This document shows, one piece after another, positions 57,804-63,930 of a stretch of DNA of 64,000 nucleotides. The notes under the pieces were generated by a model. It saw only the letters and a program-made list of their open reading frames with translations, was not told the origin of the DNA and searched no databases. The stretch comes from Paenibacillus alvei DSM 29 (GTDB lineage: Bacteria; Bacillota; Bacilli; Paenibacillales; Paenibacillaceae), in the NCBI RefSeq assembly GCF_000293805.1, contig NZ_AMBZ01000008.1, positions 304,969-368,968 on the forward strand, given 5' to 3'. A program made the translations under genes and the position numbers. Position 1 is the first letter of the stretch; each line of letters opens with the position of its first letter.

Positions 57804-57987
57804 ACACAGTACATGCTCTAATAGACTTACTACATGGTTTCAATTATCAGATCACATAAACAATAGGCCTATTGCATTCTATTAAACTAGCTAGATTATC
57901 CGCATTTCAATAACGAGCGTTGATAAGGAAGCACCTTTCCCTCGTATTCCAGCATTGTGCTGAGAATGACGATAGAGAGGTGTTTTT

Positions 57988-59073
57988 ATGTACGGAAATT
58001 TGTGGGGTGCCTCTGTATATGGTGTAGAAGGCAGACTCATCCATGTGGAAATTGATATTTCTCCCGGTTTGCCGCAGGTCAGTATTGTAGGTCTTCCCGA
58101 TGCTGCAATTCGTGAATCCATCGAACGAGTAAGAGCGGCAATCCGCAATTGCGGCTGGAAATTCCCTCTGGAGCGAATAACGATTAATTTGGCGCCGGCC
58201 GATCTTCGCAAGGAAGGAACTTCATTCGACATCGCCATGGCGGTAGGACTGTTATGCACAAGCGGACAAATTCCCACTCCTCCCTTTCAAGATATGCTGC
58301 TCATTGGGGAGCTAGCGTTAGATGGTTCTACCCGAGCCGTCCCTGGTGTCCTGTCTCTCGTCGATGAGGCACGAAGAAAAAGATTTACCCGCGTAATTGT
58401 ACCAGCCGACAATGCTGCTGAGGCAGCACTTGTAGAAGGTATTCAAGTATTCCCCCTTCGCCACCTGAATGAATTGAAAGATGTACAACATGTGGGAGAT
58501 CTGCCCATCGCGATCCGTGACAAATGGGGGATGGTGTCGAATGACATGGAAGAAGAAGGACTAGAAACGAATACCGAGGATTACGCCGATGTCAACGGCC
58601 AACTGCATGTAAAGCGCGCATTAACCATCGCAGCTGCAGGCATGCATAATATACTGCTTAGCGGCCCGCCGGGAACAGGCAAGACCATGCTTATCCGGAG
58701 GCTGCCGTCGATTCTACCACCTATGAATGAAGAAGAAGCACTCGAGGTGTCGAAAATATATAGTGTGTCAGGAAAATGGAATCATGATGGTGCAGGTCTG
58801 ATAATGAAGCGTCCCTTTCGTTCGCCCCATCATTCCATTTCTGCTGCCGGGCTTATTGGCGGCGGCGCCATTCCTAAGCCTGGGGAAATCAGTTTGGCTC
58901 ATCGTGGTGTTCTATTTCTAGATGAATTGCCCGAATTTCCGCGTCAAGTGCTTGAAGTACTGCGGCAGCCGCTCGAAGAACGCAGCGTCACAATCGGCAG
59001 AGCACGCGCCGTCTTCCGCTTCCCTGCCCATGTGATGCTCGCGGCATCGATGAACCCTTGTCCGTGCAGGTAA
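57988..59073 (+). pseudogene. comM: ComM/YifB family Mg-chelatase-like ATPase, truncated by an inserted element
   Basis: ComM is an AAA+ helicase that aids branch migration in natural transformation; YifB is its homologue elsewhere. The N-terminal ChlI-like domain (1-120: [39 protein letters not shown]) is intact. So are the Walker A GPPGTGKT (226-233), Walker [12 protein letters not shown] and [16 protein letters not shown]. The frame stops after MNPCPCR, where the family continues NPCPCG and about 140 more residues (finger and C-terminal domains). The break marks the border of the foreign region. ATG at 57988 has GAGAGGTG upstream. The missing part is not found before 64000. Confidence 0.94.
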
Positions 59074-59108
59074 TAACCTTGATTCTACAATAGAAAGGAA
59101 TTTTAGTT

Positions 59109-59539
59109 TTGATAACAAAAGTGTCCATTTTCAAAACTTAGAAGGCACCACTGGGCAACGGCTTAAACAGTGTAGAATCTCGAAAAACATGACGATTGAT
59201 GAGGTAGCCAACGCGGTAGGTGTATCGCCTAAATCTATCATTCTTCTAGAAAAGCATTGTTCCAAGGCATCAATGGGAACGATACGGAAACTATCTTCCA
59301 TATTCGACGTATCGATCGCGTACCTCGGAATGTTCGAAAATATGCCCGAGTGCACTTTGGGTGATCGGTTACGTAAAGCGAGGCACTTTCACGGGCTGAC
59401 CAAAGAAGAACTAGCTACAAAAATCAAAGTTGATGTAAAGACGATCACAAATTGGGAGGATAACCGACGAGTACCTCGTGACATGGAAAAAGCAAATCAA
59501 ATTCTAGAGATTTTATATAATAGAAGCAACCCTATTTGA
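59109..59539 (+). CDS. Double helix-turn-helix (XRE-type) regulator, start uncertain
   Basis: Two tandem HTH_3-like units: GQRLKQCRISKNMTIDEVAN with AVGVSPKSIILLEKH, and LGDRLRKARHFHGLTKEELA with KIKVDVKTITNWEDNRRVP. The first ATG in frame (59189, MTIDEVANAV) cuts into the first HTH. The frame is open upstream to 59054 but without ATG, GTG or TTG. If the four A at 59133-59136 were five, a TTG at 59109 (MITKVSIFKNLEGTTGQRLK) with AAAGGA nine bases upstream would start a complete 143-residue protein. It is the gene nearest the comM junction and may be the element's repressor. The start is inferred. Confidence 0.75.
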
Positions 59540-59553
59540 AATGGGTTGCTTCT
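59522..59553. terminator. Bidirectional terminator at the end of the double-HTH gene
   Basis: AGAAGCAACCC and GGGTTGCTTCT pair across a loop that contains the stop codon of the HTH gene. It is flanked by TATTATAT on the right and TATTATATAAAAT on the left, and serves convergent genes. Confidence 0.75.
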
Positions 59554-59568
59554 ATTATATATGTGCCT

Positions 59569-59808
59569 TTATCTGATCATCAAAATATCGTTTATTGCTG
59601 CTCTATATGTAAATTCAATCACTTCCGATTTTCTATAGAACAAATTTTCCAATTCTAAATACTTATCGACTTCACTATTTGGAATGTACTTCATAAGCTC
59701 CTTAAACTTCTGGTCGAATGCTCTGTATATTTCGTTGTCATTCTCATACTCATCGTTTAGTTGAATAACTCGGGTTTGAATAGATGGTTCTAAAAATGAC
59801 TTCCCCAT
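59569..59808 (-). CDS. Small hypothetical helical protein
   Basis: It has 79 residues with high Glu, Lys and Tyr content (NDNEIYRAFDQKFKELMKYI; SEVDKYLELENLFYRKSEVI). ATG at 59808 has GAGGAGATG upstream. The pattern, a short helical hairpin protein, resembles small proteins found on many Bacillota mobile elements, but I cannot assign a family. A promoter-like pair TTTACA...TAAAAT lies upstream around 59940-59970. Confidence 0.6.
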   Translation of the reverse strand: MGKSFLEPSIQTRVIQLNDEYENDNEIYRAFDQKFKELMKYIPNSEVDKYLELENLFYRKSEVIEFTYRAAINDILMIR

Positions 59809-59822
59809 TATGAAACATCTCC

Positions 59823-60026
59823 TCAGGATGTATTTATGACTGACAAGATATCTTTTTGTCTATCCACTTCACTATAATTCCTTCGCGCATCCATCCTTCT
59901 GTCTTTAATATTCAAGTAGCCGGCTACGTAACCTATTTTAAGCATGGTTATATGAATATGTAAACATCTGTTCAGATTCCAAACAGTCGACATTAAACGA
60001 CATATTTTACTAATTTTTTCGATCAC
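59823..60026 (-). CDS. Doubtful small open frame
   Basis: 67 codons starting with GTG at 60026 inside the end of the neighbouring gene and stopping just before the ribosome site of the next. The product (CRLMSTVWNLNRCLHIHITM; then DRRMDARRNYSEVDRQKDIL) has no recognisable features. A shorter start ATG near 59891 (MDARRNYSEV) has AGAAGG upstream. It may be only leader sequence for the 59569-59808 gene. Confidence 0.25.
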   Translation of the reverse strand: MIEKISKICRLMSTVWNLNRCLHIHITMLKIGYVAGYLNIKDRRMDARRNYSEVDRQKDILSVINTS

Positions 60027-60387
60027 TTTGTGGTATAATTTTATATTTTTTCGTTATTTCTTGGCACAAAGGCCGCGACATCCCTATCCACTGGCTAATA
60101 TCCCCAAGACGAACGTGAATCCGACACTCCTTTATATCTATGCATGTCGCATTTTTAATGTTTACTGCCTTTCCTCTGCTAATAAATTCAAAAGAGTAAC
60201 CACTATGGTTGATGACATTGACCCAAAAAGAAAGCGAGCCCGGGAGATAAAAATCCCGATCATCGGCGCGTATAACAACGCGTTTTATAATCCCGTCATA
60301 TACCAAATAGAAAATCTTATCTATACGCACTTTTGCTAAACCTTGATACCCGTATGGATCTAATGCTACTGATAAACGAGTAATCAT
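60010..60387 (-). CDS. LytTR-like small protein, paralogue A
   Basis: It has 125 residues from ATG at 60387 (MITRLSVALDPYGYQGLAKV), with GGGGGGTG upstream; a longer start at 60417 has AAAGGA and is possible. The core, VRIDKIFYLVYDGIIKRVVI, then DFYLPGSLSFWVNVINHSGY and FEFISRGKAVNIKNATCID, has the strand pattern of a LytTR DNA-binding domain (a short gap, then F..I.RG.AVN.KN). It carries an extra C-terminal helix pair (LGDISQWIGMSRPLCQEITK) that paralogue B lacks. The two neighbours are about 55 percent identical by eye over the shared part. DNA binding is inferred. Confidence 0.65.
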   Translation of the reverse strand: MITRLSVALDPYGYQGLAKVRIDKIFYLVYDGIIKRVVIRADDRDFYLPGSLSFWVNVINHSGYSFEFISRGKAVNIKNATCIDIKECRIHVRLGDISQWIGMSRPLCQEITKKYKIIPQSDRKN

Positions 60388-60456
60388 ACTGCACCCCCCA
60401 AATAGATGAATTAACATGAATTATTCCTTTTCTCATGGGTGCTTATACGATGACAC

Positions 60457-60486
60457 AAAAAAGCCCCGGAAGGGAAACCCGGGGCT
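60457..60486 (-). terminator. Terminator of paralogue B
   Basis: AGCCCCGG-GTTTCCCTT-CCGGGGCT followed by six T on the minus strand; strong. Confidence 0.88.
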
Positions 60487-60513
60487 AGAGAGAACGTCTT
60501 GCCAATCGGTAAA

Positions 60514-60795
60514 TTAGGGGCTAGTTTTATCGCATTTTTGCGTATCTACGTATTTCACGTTTTTAGTGTTAACTGCCTTTCCTTTACCAATAAACTCAAA
60601 AGTGTGACCGCTATTGTTAAGTCCTTTAACCCAATAAGAAAGCGAGCCCGGGAGAAAATAATTCCTTCCAGATGTGTGTATAACAACCCCCTTCATAAAC
60701 CTGTTAAATTCCATAGAAACAATCTCGTCTATACGCACTGACCTTAAACCTTCATGCCCTTGCGGATCTAATGCCACATTTAAATGGGTAATCAT
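60514..60795 (-). CDS. LytTR-like small protein, paralogue B
   Basis: It has 93 residues from ATG at 60795 (MITHLNVALDPQGHEGLRSV), which has TTGGAGGTG upstream and matches the start of paralogue A. The core is VRIDEIVSMEFNRFMKGVVI, NYFLPGSLSYWVKGLNNSGH and FEFIGKGKAVNTKNVKYVD. It ends soon after, with a short charged tail. An extended -10 box (TGTTACAAT, about 60830) lies upstream, and a strong terminator follows. The tandem duplication with its own promoter and terminator suggests a separately expressed pair of regulators. Confidence 0.65.
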   Translation of the reverse strand: MITHLNVALDPQGHEGLRSVRIDEIVSMEFNRFMKGVVIHTSGRNYFLPGSLSYWVKGLNNSGHTFEFIGKGKAVNTKNVKYVDTQKCDKTSP

Positions 60796-60956
60796 ATAGC
60801 ACCTCCAATAAATGCTGTATTCCCTAATTGTAACATGGTTATACAAACAAAAGGCTTTTGACAAAGCATGTCATTTTAAGCGATCACATTGGAAGGATTA
60901 GGGGAAAGCGTGTCGAAGATATTTTCATATATCAAAAAAATAGGGGTGAATAATGC

Positions 60957-61202
60957 ATGGCTATGATATTAAGGATGCTAGGGATTGCTGTTATTCTGTG
61001 CTGCGTATTAATGGGGTATGAGGCGGGAAGTGTTTTCGAAAAGCTCGGTGGCAATTTTGAATTTATGCCAGCTTTAGTGTGGTGGGTTAGTGGCGCTGCT
61101 TCTGCGGTTCTATTCTTCGCTGTCGGGATGGTCTTGGAGCAGCAGGAAGCAATGCGTGAAACACTTAGTCAAATTCGAGAAGAAAAACTTAACGCTGATT
61201 AA
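60957..61202 (+). CDS. Small two-helix membrane protein
   Basis: It has 81 residues: helix 1 LRMLGIAVILCCVLMGYEAG, helix 2 LVWWVSGAASAVLFFAVGMV, then a charged tail (EQQEAMRETLSQIREEKLNA). ATG at 60957 has AGGGGTG eight bases upstream. It is followed by a hairpin shared with the converging SOS operon. I do not recognise a family; holin-like size, but no further support. Confidence 0.6.
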   Translation: MAMILRMLGIAVILCCVLMGYEAGSVFEKLGGNFEFMPALVWWVSGAASAVLFFAVGMVLEQQEAMRETLSQIREEKLNAD

Positions 61203-61230
61203 AAAAAGCGCCTCGGAGCAATCCGAGGCT
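61201..61230. terminator. Bidirectional terminator between convergent genes
   Basis: GCCTCGGA-GCAA-TCCGAGGC, with TTTACTT on the plus side and GCTTTTTTT on the minus side. It is stronger for the minus-strand SOS operon. Confidence 0.85.
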
Positions 61231-61234
61231 TTAC

Positions 61235-61396
61235 TTATCCATATACAGGCTTTTCACATTTAATACAGGTATATACACCGTCCACCCATTTCCCCTTCAT
61301 AGCAGCCTTACAGCTGCACGTATGTGGTTGTACTGGTGCAATAGGCTTTCGAGATGTTACCGGTGTTCGCTGTAATTCTTCTCTCCAATCCTTCAT
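61235..61396 (-). CDS. 53-residue zinc-ribbon-like protein
   Basis: ATG at 61396 overlaps the YolD-like stop (TAATG) and has GGAGGT nine bases upstream. The sequence ends HTCSCKAAMKGKWVDGVYTC and then IKCEKPVYG, so two cysteine pairs (CSC and CIKC) could hold a metal ion, while the first 24 residues are flexible. It is the third gene of the SOS-type operon and lies before its terminator. No family recognised. Confidence 0.7.
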   Translation of the reverse strand: MKDWREELQRTPVTSRKPIAPVQPHTCSCKAAMKGKWVDGVYTCIKCEKPVYG

Positions 61397-61725
61397 TAAA
61401 TGCTTACCTCCATCACGTCTTCGATCTTAATCCACTGCCAATCATCTTTACTTAGCAGCTTGAATCGTTGTTGATACGTATCTATATCCACTACCACACC
61501 CGCTTCCTCCTTGTATGCAAAAGGATCGAAAACTCTCACAGTGATCGTCTCTCGTTCATTCATGGACTGCTGTAGTTTACCGCCGATGACTTCCCATTCC
61601 TGATCATCGATCTGCGGTCGTGTGCGCCGTGCCCGTTCATGTTGATACACAAGTAACGCCTCTCTATGTTGAGGTATAATGAAGCGTGAACTTTCGTAAA
61701 TTCCGTTCCCATTAAGTTTACTCAT
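61396..61725 (-). CDS. YolD-like protein
   Basis: YolD-like proteins (PF08863) are found beside Y-family polymerases (UvrX/PolY2) and on mobile elements of Bacillota, often under SOS control. The 109-residue product has the family's RFIIPQHREALLVYQHERAR, PQIDDQEWEVIGGKLQQSMN and VVVDIDTYQQRFKLLSKDDW followed by IKIEDVMEV. ATG at 61725 overlaps the preceding gene by four bases (ATGA) and has GGGGAG upstream; the frame is open further to 61800. No polymerase gene is visible in the window. Confidence 0.85.
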   Translation of the reverse strand: MSKLNGNGIYESSRFIIPQHREALLVYQHERARRTRPQIDDQEWEVIGGKLQQSMNERETITVRVFDPFAYKEEAGVVVDIDTYQQRFKLLSKDDWQWIKIEDVMEVSI

Positions 61726-61925
61726 GCTGTTCTCCCCTTTGGCTGCCATGATAGAATTCGTTCCAGACGGAATGGCCGCCATGCTTTCGCCTTCATACAT
61801 GTTGCATGTACAACTCCGTCCCTTATGCTTCGCACAACTATATGACGCTGTGTAATTTCACCACGCCTATCTTCATAAATAATTTCAACCTGCCGCCCAA
61901 TGTAATGTTCCAGATGCAATGTCAT
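61722..61925 (-). CDS. Small protein preceding the YolD-like gene
   Basis: It has 67 residues (MTLHLEHYIGRQVEIIYEDR; then GEITQRHIVVRSIRDGVVHA). The C-terminal FRLERILSWQPK recalls the end of WYL or SH3-like folds. Such an open frame commonly precedes YolD-like genes, which suggests joint action. ATG at 61925 is very close to GAGG, and TTG at 61919 is an alternative. Two LexA-type boxes and a promoter lie directly upstream. Confidence 0.7.
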   Translation of the reverse strand: MTLHLEHYIGRQVEIIYEDRRGEITQRHIVVRSIRDGVVHATCMKAKAWRPFRLERILSWQPKGRTA

Positions 61926-61936
61926 CACCTCATATA

Positions 61937-61948
61937 GAACGTTTGTTC
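61937..61948. promoter_or_regulatory. LexA/DinR-type SOS box 1
   Basis: GAACGTTTGTTC fits the Gram-positive SOS box core GAAC-N4-GTTC exactly. It lies just downstream of the -10 box of the YolD-like operon. Confidence 0.75.
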
Positions 61949-61950
61949 TT

Positions 61951-61980
61951 ATTATATGCGAACAAACTTTCGTTTAACAA
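61951..61980 (-). promoter_or_regulatory. Promoter of the YolD-like SOS operon
   Basis: TTGTTA (61980-61975), an 18-base spacer and TATAAT (61956-61951) on the minus strand, with LexA-type boxes in the spacer and just downstream. Confidence 0.7.
61959..61972. promoter_or_regulatory. LexA/DinR-type SOS box 2 (imperfect)
   Basis: CGAACAAACTTTCG has one changed base in the right half (GAAC-N4-TTTC) and lies between -35 and -10 of the promoter. Confidence 0.5.
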
Positions 61981-62042
61981 TAGTAAAAACTTACTAAACA
62001 TTTGGCTTCATTCAATTGTTAAAATGGATCAGGGTGATGAAA

Positions 62043-62903
62043 ATGTTTATATCTCCAATGTTATTAGAAAAAAGCGAATCAGCTTTCAGCGATCCGAATT
62101 ATATATTTGAACCAAAGTTTGACGGACATCGCGCGATCCTATCGTGCGTTGACGGCTGCACACGTATTTACACGCGCCATACTAACGAATGCACGCACCA
62201 GTATCCCGAATTGCTAACCGTTCCATTCACGGATAATATCGTCCTTGACGGGGAAATCGTGTGTATTGAGCCAAATGGAACAGTCGATTTTGAATCCGTC
62301 ATGACACGGTTCCAAGCGCGGCGTTCCGATAGCATACGTAGACTATCCGATCAGCTTCCAGTGACCTTCGTCGTATTCGATATCTTGCGTTATCGTGGCA
62401 AAGATTTGCGAGGATTATCACTTATGCAGCGCAAGCAAATCCTATCTAACGTGAACTTGCCGAACAATCCGCGTATAAACGTCGTGCCATTTATCGAAAC
62501 TGCGGGCGAAGCGTTATTCTCCGATATCTGCGCGAGGAAAATGGAAGGCATCGTGTGCAAACGAAAGGATAGTACGTATGTATCCCGTCGATCATCAGAC
62601 TGGCTAAAGGTGATTAACTGGACGTATACGGACGTGTGGATCACCGGATACCGGAAAGAGGAGTTTGGATGGCTTGCGGCTGTAGACAGTGGAAACGGCA
62701 AATTGCGGCCTGCTGGTATTATTGAGCTTGGCGTGAAGCCATTTCATAAGAAGGCGTTCTATGGTGTAAGGGATTCGATAATAACCTGTGAAGATAAGAA
62801 CAACGTTTATTTGCAACCTGCTCTCCGAGCCAAGGTTAAAACGAGAAACTGGACAAAAGCTGGATTACTTCGCAGCCCTGTTTTCGTTGACTTTGCTGTT
62901 TAA
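62043..62903 (+). CDS. ATP-dependent DNA ligase, prophage type
   Basis: Nucleotidyltransferase that seals nicks using ATP, resembling LigB/YoqV of the SPbeta prophage. The 286-residue product (from ATG 62043, six bases after AGGGTG) has motif I EPKFDGHR with the adenylated Lys25, motif III VLDGEIVC, motif IIIa VVFDILR, motif IV EGIVCKR and motif V DWLKVI, where the usual K-x-K is less clear. A short OB-like C-terminal part follows (FGWLAAVDSGNGKLRPAGII). A strong terminator follows. ATG at 62037 is an alternative start. Confidence 0.9.
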   Translation: MFISPMLLEKSESAFSDPNYIFEPKFDGHRAILSCVDGCTRIYTRHTNECTHQYPELLTVPFTDNIVLDGEIVCIEPNGTVDFESVMTRFQARRSDSIRRLSDQLPVTFVVFDILRYRGKDLRGLSLMQRKQILSNVNLPNNPRINVVPFIETAGEALFSDICARKMEGIVCKRKDSTYVSRRSSDWLKVINWTYTDVWITGYRKEEFGWLAAVDSGNGKLRPAGIIELGVKPFHKKAFYGVRDSIITCEDKNNVYLQPALRAKVKTRNWTKAGLLRSPVFVDFAV

Positions 62904-62933
62904 GCCAAGGGACTTCCCCCTTGGCTTTTTTTA
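62904..62933 (+). terminator. Terminator of the DNA ligase gene
   Basis: GCCAAGG-GACTTCCC-CCTTGGC followed by TTTTTTTATT. Confidence 0.9.
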
Positions 62934-62940
62934 TTACAAA

Positions 62941-62973
62941 ACAAAAAAGTAACCCGCCAGCAGACAGGTTACT
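62941..62973 (-). terminator. Terminator of the RHH regulator gene
   Basis: AGTAACC and GGTTACT pair across 11 bases and run into TTTTTTGTTTTG on the minus strand; the hairpin overlaps the end of the gene. Confidence 0.75.
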
Positions 62974-63163
62974 CTAATCCTTCTCTTTGTATTTTTTCTT
63001 CTATCGCTTCGAGAATAAATGCATTGCGACTATCTTTCCCTGCTTTTTCTGCAGCAGCGTTGAACCTTTCTCTGTCCCCTTTTTTGGCCCATAACTTTAT
63101 TTGATCGTAGTTCTCTGCGTTGTATTTGATTTTGGCTCGTGTTGAAGCTTTCTGTTCTTCCAT
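62969..63163 (-). CDS. Ribbon-helix-helix (Arc/MetJ-type) regulator
   Basis: It has 64 residues. The pattern KIKYNAENYDQIKLWAKKGD (beta strand and turn) followed by RERFNAAAEKAGKDSRNAFI and LEAIEEKI fits Arc-type DNA-binding proteins that occur on phages and plasmids; such proteins work as dimers on palindromes. The start ATG at 63163 faces the twin palindromes at 63203-63251, so autoregulation and repression of the divergent gene are likely. The ribosome site is GAGGTG. Confidence 0.75.
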   Translation of the reverse strand: MEEQKASTRAKIKYNAENYDQIKLWAKKGDRERFNAAAEKAGKDSRNAFILEAIEEKIQREGLE

Positions 63164-63202
63164 TATGCATCACCTCGTGATTACATAATATCACAAAAAA
63201 TA

Positions 63203-63218
63203 ATACTGGTACCAGTAT
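63203..63218. repeat. Palindromic operator, copy 1
   Basis: ATACTGGTACCAGTAT, a perfect 16-bp palindrome. It lies on the side of the RHH gene and would overlap the -35 region of its promoter. Confidence 0.8.
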
Positions 63219-63226
63219 AAAAACGC

Positions 63227-63255
63227 TTGACTCTATACTGGTACCAGTATATAAT
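63227..63255 (+). promoter_or_regulatory. Promoter with operator 2 in its spacer
   Basis: TTGACT (63227-63232), a 17-base spacer and a perfect TATAAT (63250-63255) reading toward the gene at 63285. The second palindrome fills almost the whole spacer, so a bound protein would block polymerase. Confidence 0.85.
63234..63251. repeat. Palindromic operator, copy 2
   Basis: TATACTGGTACCAGTATA, a perfect 18-bp palindrome with the same core as copy 1. The centres are 32 bp apart, about three helical turns. Confidence 0.85.
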
Positions 63256-63284
63256 TAGAGTATAGAAAGGAGGTGAACACAAAT

Positions 63285-63473
63285 ATGAGTAAGAAAAACC
63301 AACATAAAAAGAAAAATCCGGCTCCCCCACAGGAACCGGAAACCCAGCAAGAACCGCCGGACGTTAAAGACGACCGAGCCTCGACAAAAGAGTTGATCCA
63401 GCTAGCCACTGCGATTACTCAACTCATAGTCGCTCTCCTAACGTTTGTCATCGTCCTTGTAAAAGGAAAATGA
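63285..63473 (+). CDS. Small tail-anchored-like membrane protein
   Basis: It has 62 residues: a Lys-rich start (MSKKNQHKKKNPAPPQEPET), an acidic Pro/Gln linker and a C-terminal hydrophobic helix (ATAITQLIVALLTFVIVLVK). ATG at 63285 is eleven bases after AGGAGG; an in-frame GTG at 63273 touches it. It is controlled by the promoter and operator above. Small size, one helix and tight control resemble toxins or holin-like proteins, but this is only inference. Confidence 0.7.
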   Translation: MSKKNQHKKKNPAPPQEPETQQEPPDVKDDRASTKELIQLATAITQLIVALLTFVIVLVKGK

Positions 63474-63482
63474 CAAGCAAGC

Positions 63483-63507
63483 TACTCGCCCCTACGGGGG
63501 CGGGTAG
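63483..63507 (+). other. Strong hairpin after the small membrane gene
   Basis: CTACTCGCCCC and GGGGCGGGTAG enclose TACG or TAC. No U run follows, so it is not a classical terminator; it may protect or separate the mRNA parts. Confidence 0.5.
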
Positions 63508-63569
63508 TGGTTCGGTCGTCATATACAGTATATCACACCGTTGGACTTCGCAATCAAGGAGGCTCCAAA

Positions 63570-63677
63570 GTGAAGAAAGATGATGTAAAAGAACTTTCGC
63601 TGATAATTTCATTAACGGCGCTTGGTATTAGTATCTTTACGTTTGCTATGTTGCTTATGCTTAAATTCAATTGCTGA
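63570..63677 (+). CDS. 35-residue membrane protein
   Basis: GTG at 63570 has AAGGAGG seven bases upstream. The product starts KKDDVKELSLIISLTALGIS and continues IFTFAMLLMLKFNC: one hydrophobic helix, too short for standard gene calling. The good ribosome site and the position in a series of small genes support it. Confidence 0.55.
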   Translation: MKKDDVKELSLIISLTALGISIFTFAMLLMLKFNC

Positions 63678-63693
63678 GGGGCTTCTGCCCCTC
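63676..63693 (+). other. Short hairpin between two small genes
   Basis: GAGGGGC-TTCT-GCCCCTC, a 7-bp stem overlapping the stop of the 35-residue gene; no U run. Confidence 0.4.
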
Positions 63694-63714
63694 TAACTAG
63701 AAAGGGCGATCTGA

Positions 63715-63882
63715 ATGAATCAATGGAGTAATCAAGCTTGCTTTGGATATATGATATTGGCCGCACAGAAGGCCGGACTTGAAGAAGATCAAATCAGGGA
63801 GATTACAAGGAAGATGCATCGTGTGCACGATGAAGTGTCGGTTGAAGAAGCGGCACAATATTACCGTGAATCTGATTATTAA
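63715..63882 (+). CDS. 55-residue hypothetical protein
   Basis: ATG at 63715 has GAAAGGG upstream. The product begins MNQWSNQACFGYMILAAQKA and continues GLEEDQIREITRKMHRVHDE, then VSVEEAAQYYRESDY. It is soluble and helical, and resembles small phage proteins, but no family is recognised. A hairpin with U run follows. Confidence 0.6.
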   Translation: MNQWSNQACFGYMILAAQKAGLEEDQIREITRKMHRVHDEVSVEEAAQYYRESDY

Positions 63883-63886
63883 ACAA

Positions 63887-63930
63887 AAAAAGAGAGCTGC
63901 AGGGATTCCCTCCCATACAGCTCTCTTTTG
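63887..63930. terminator. Terminator at the end of the small-gene series
   Basis: AGAGAGCTG and CAGCTCTCT pair across 18 bases. AAACAAAAAA lies before it and TTTTGCG after it, so it may act in both directions. Confidence 0.75.

Noticed and set aside
57891..58277. 128-codon minus-strand frame in the comM leader and start
   Set aside because: It overlaps the conserved N terminus of comM and has no recognisable features.
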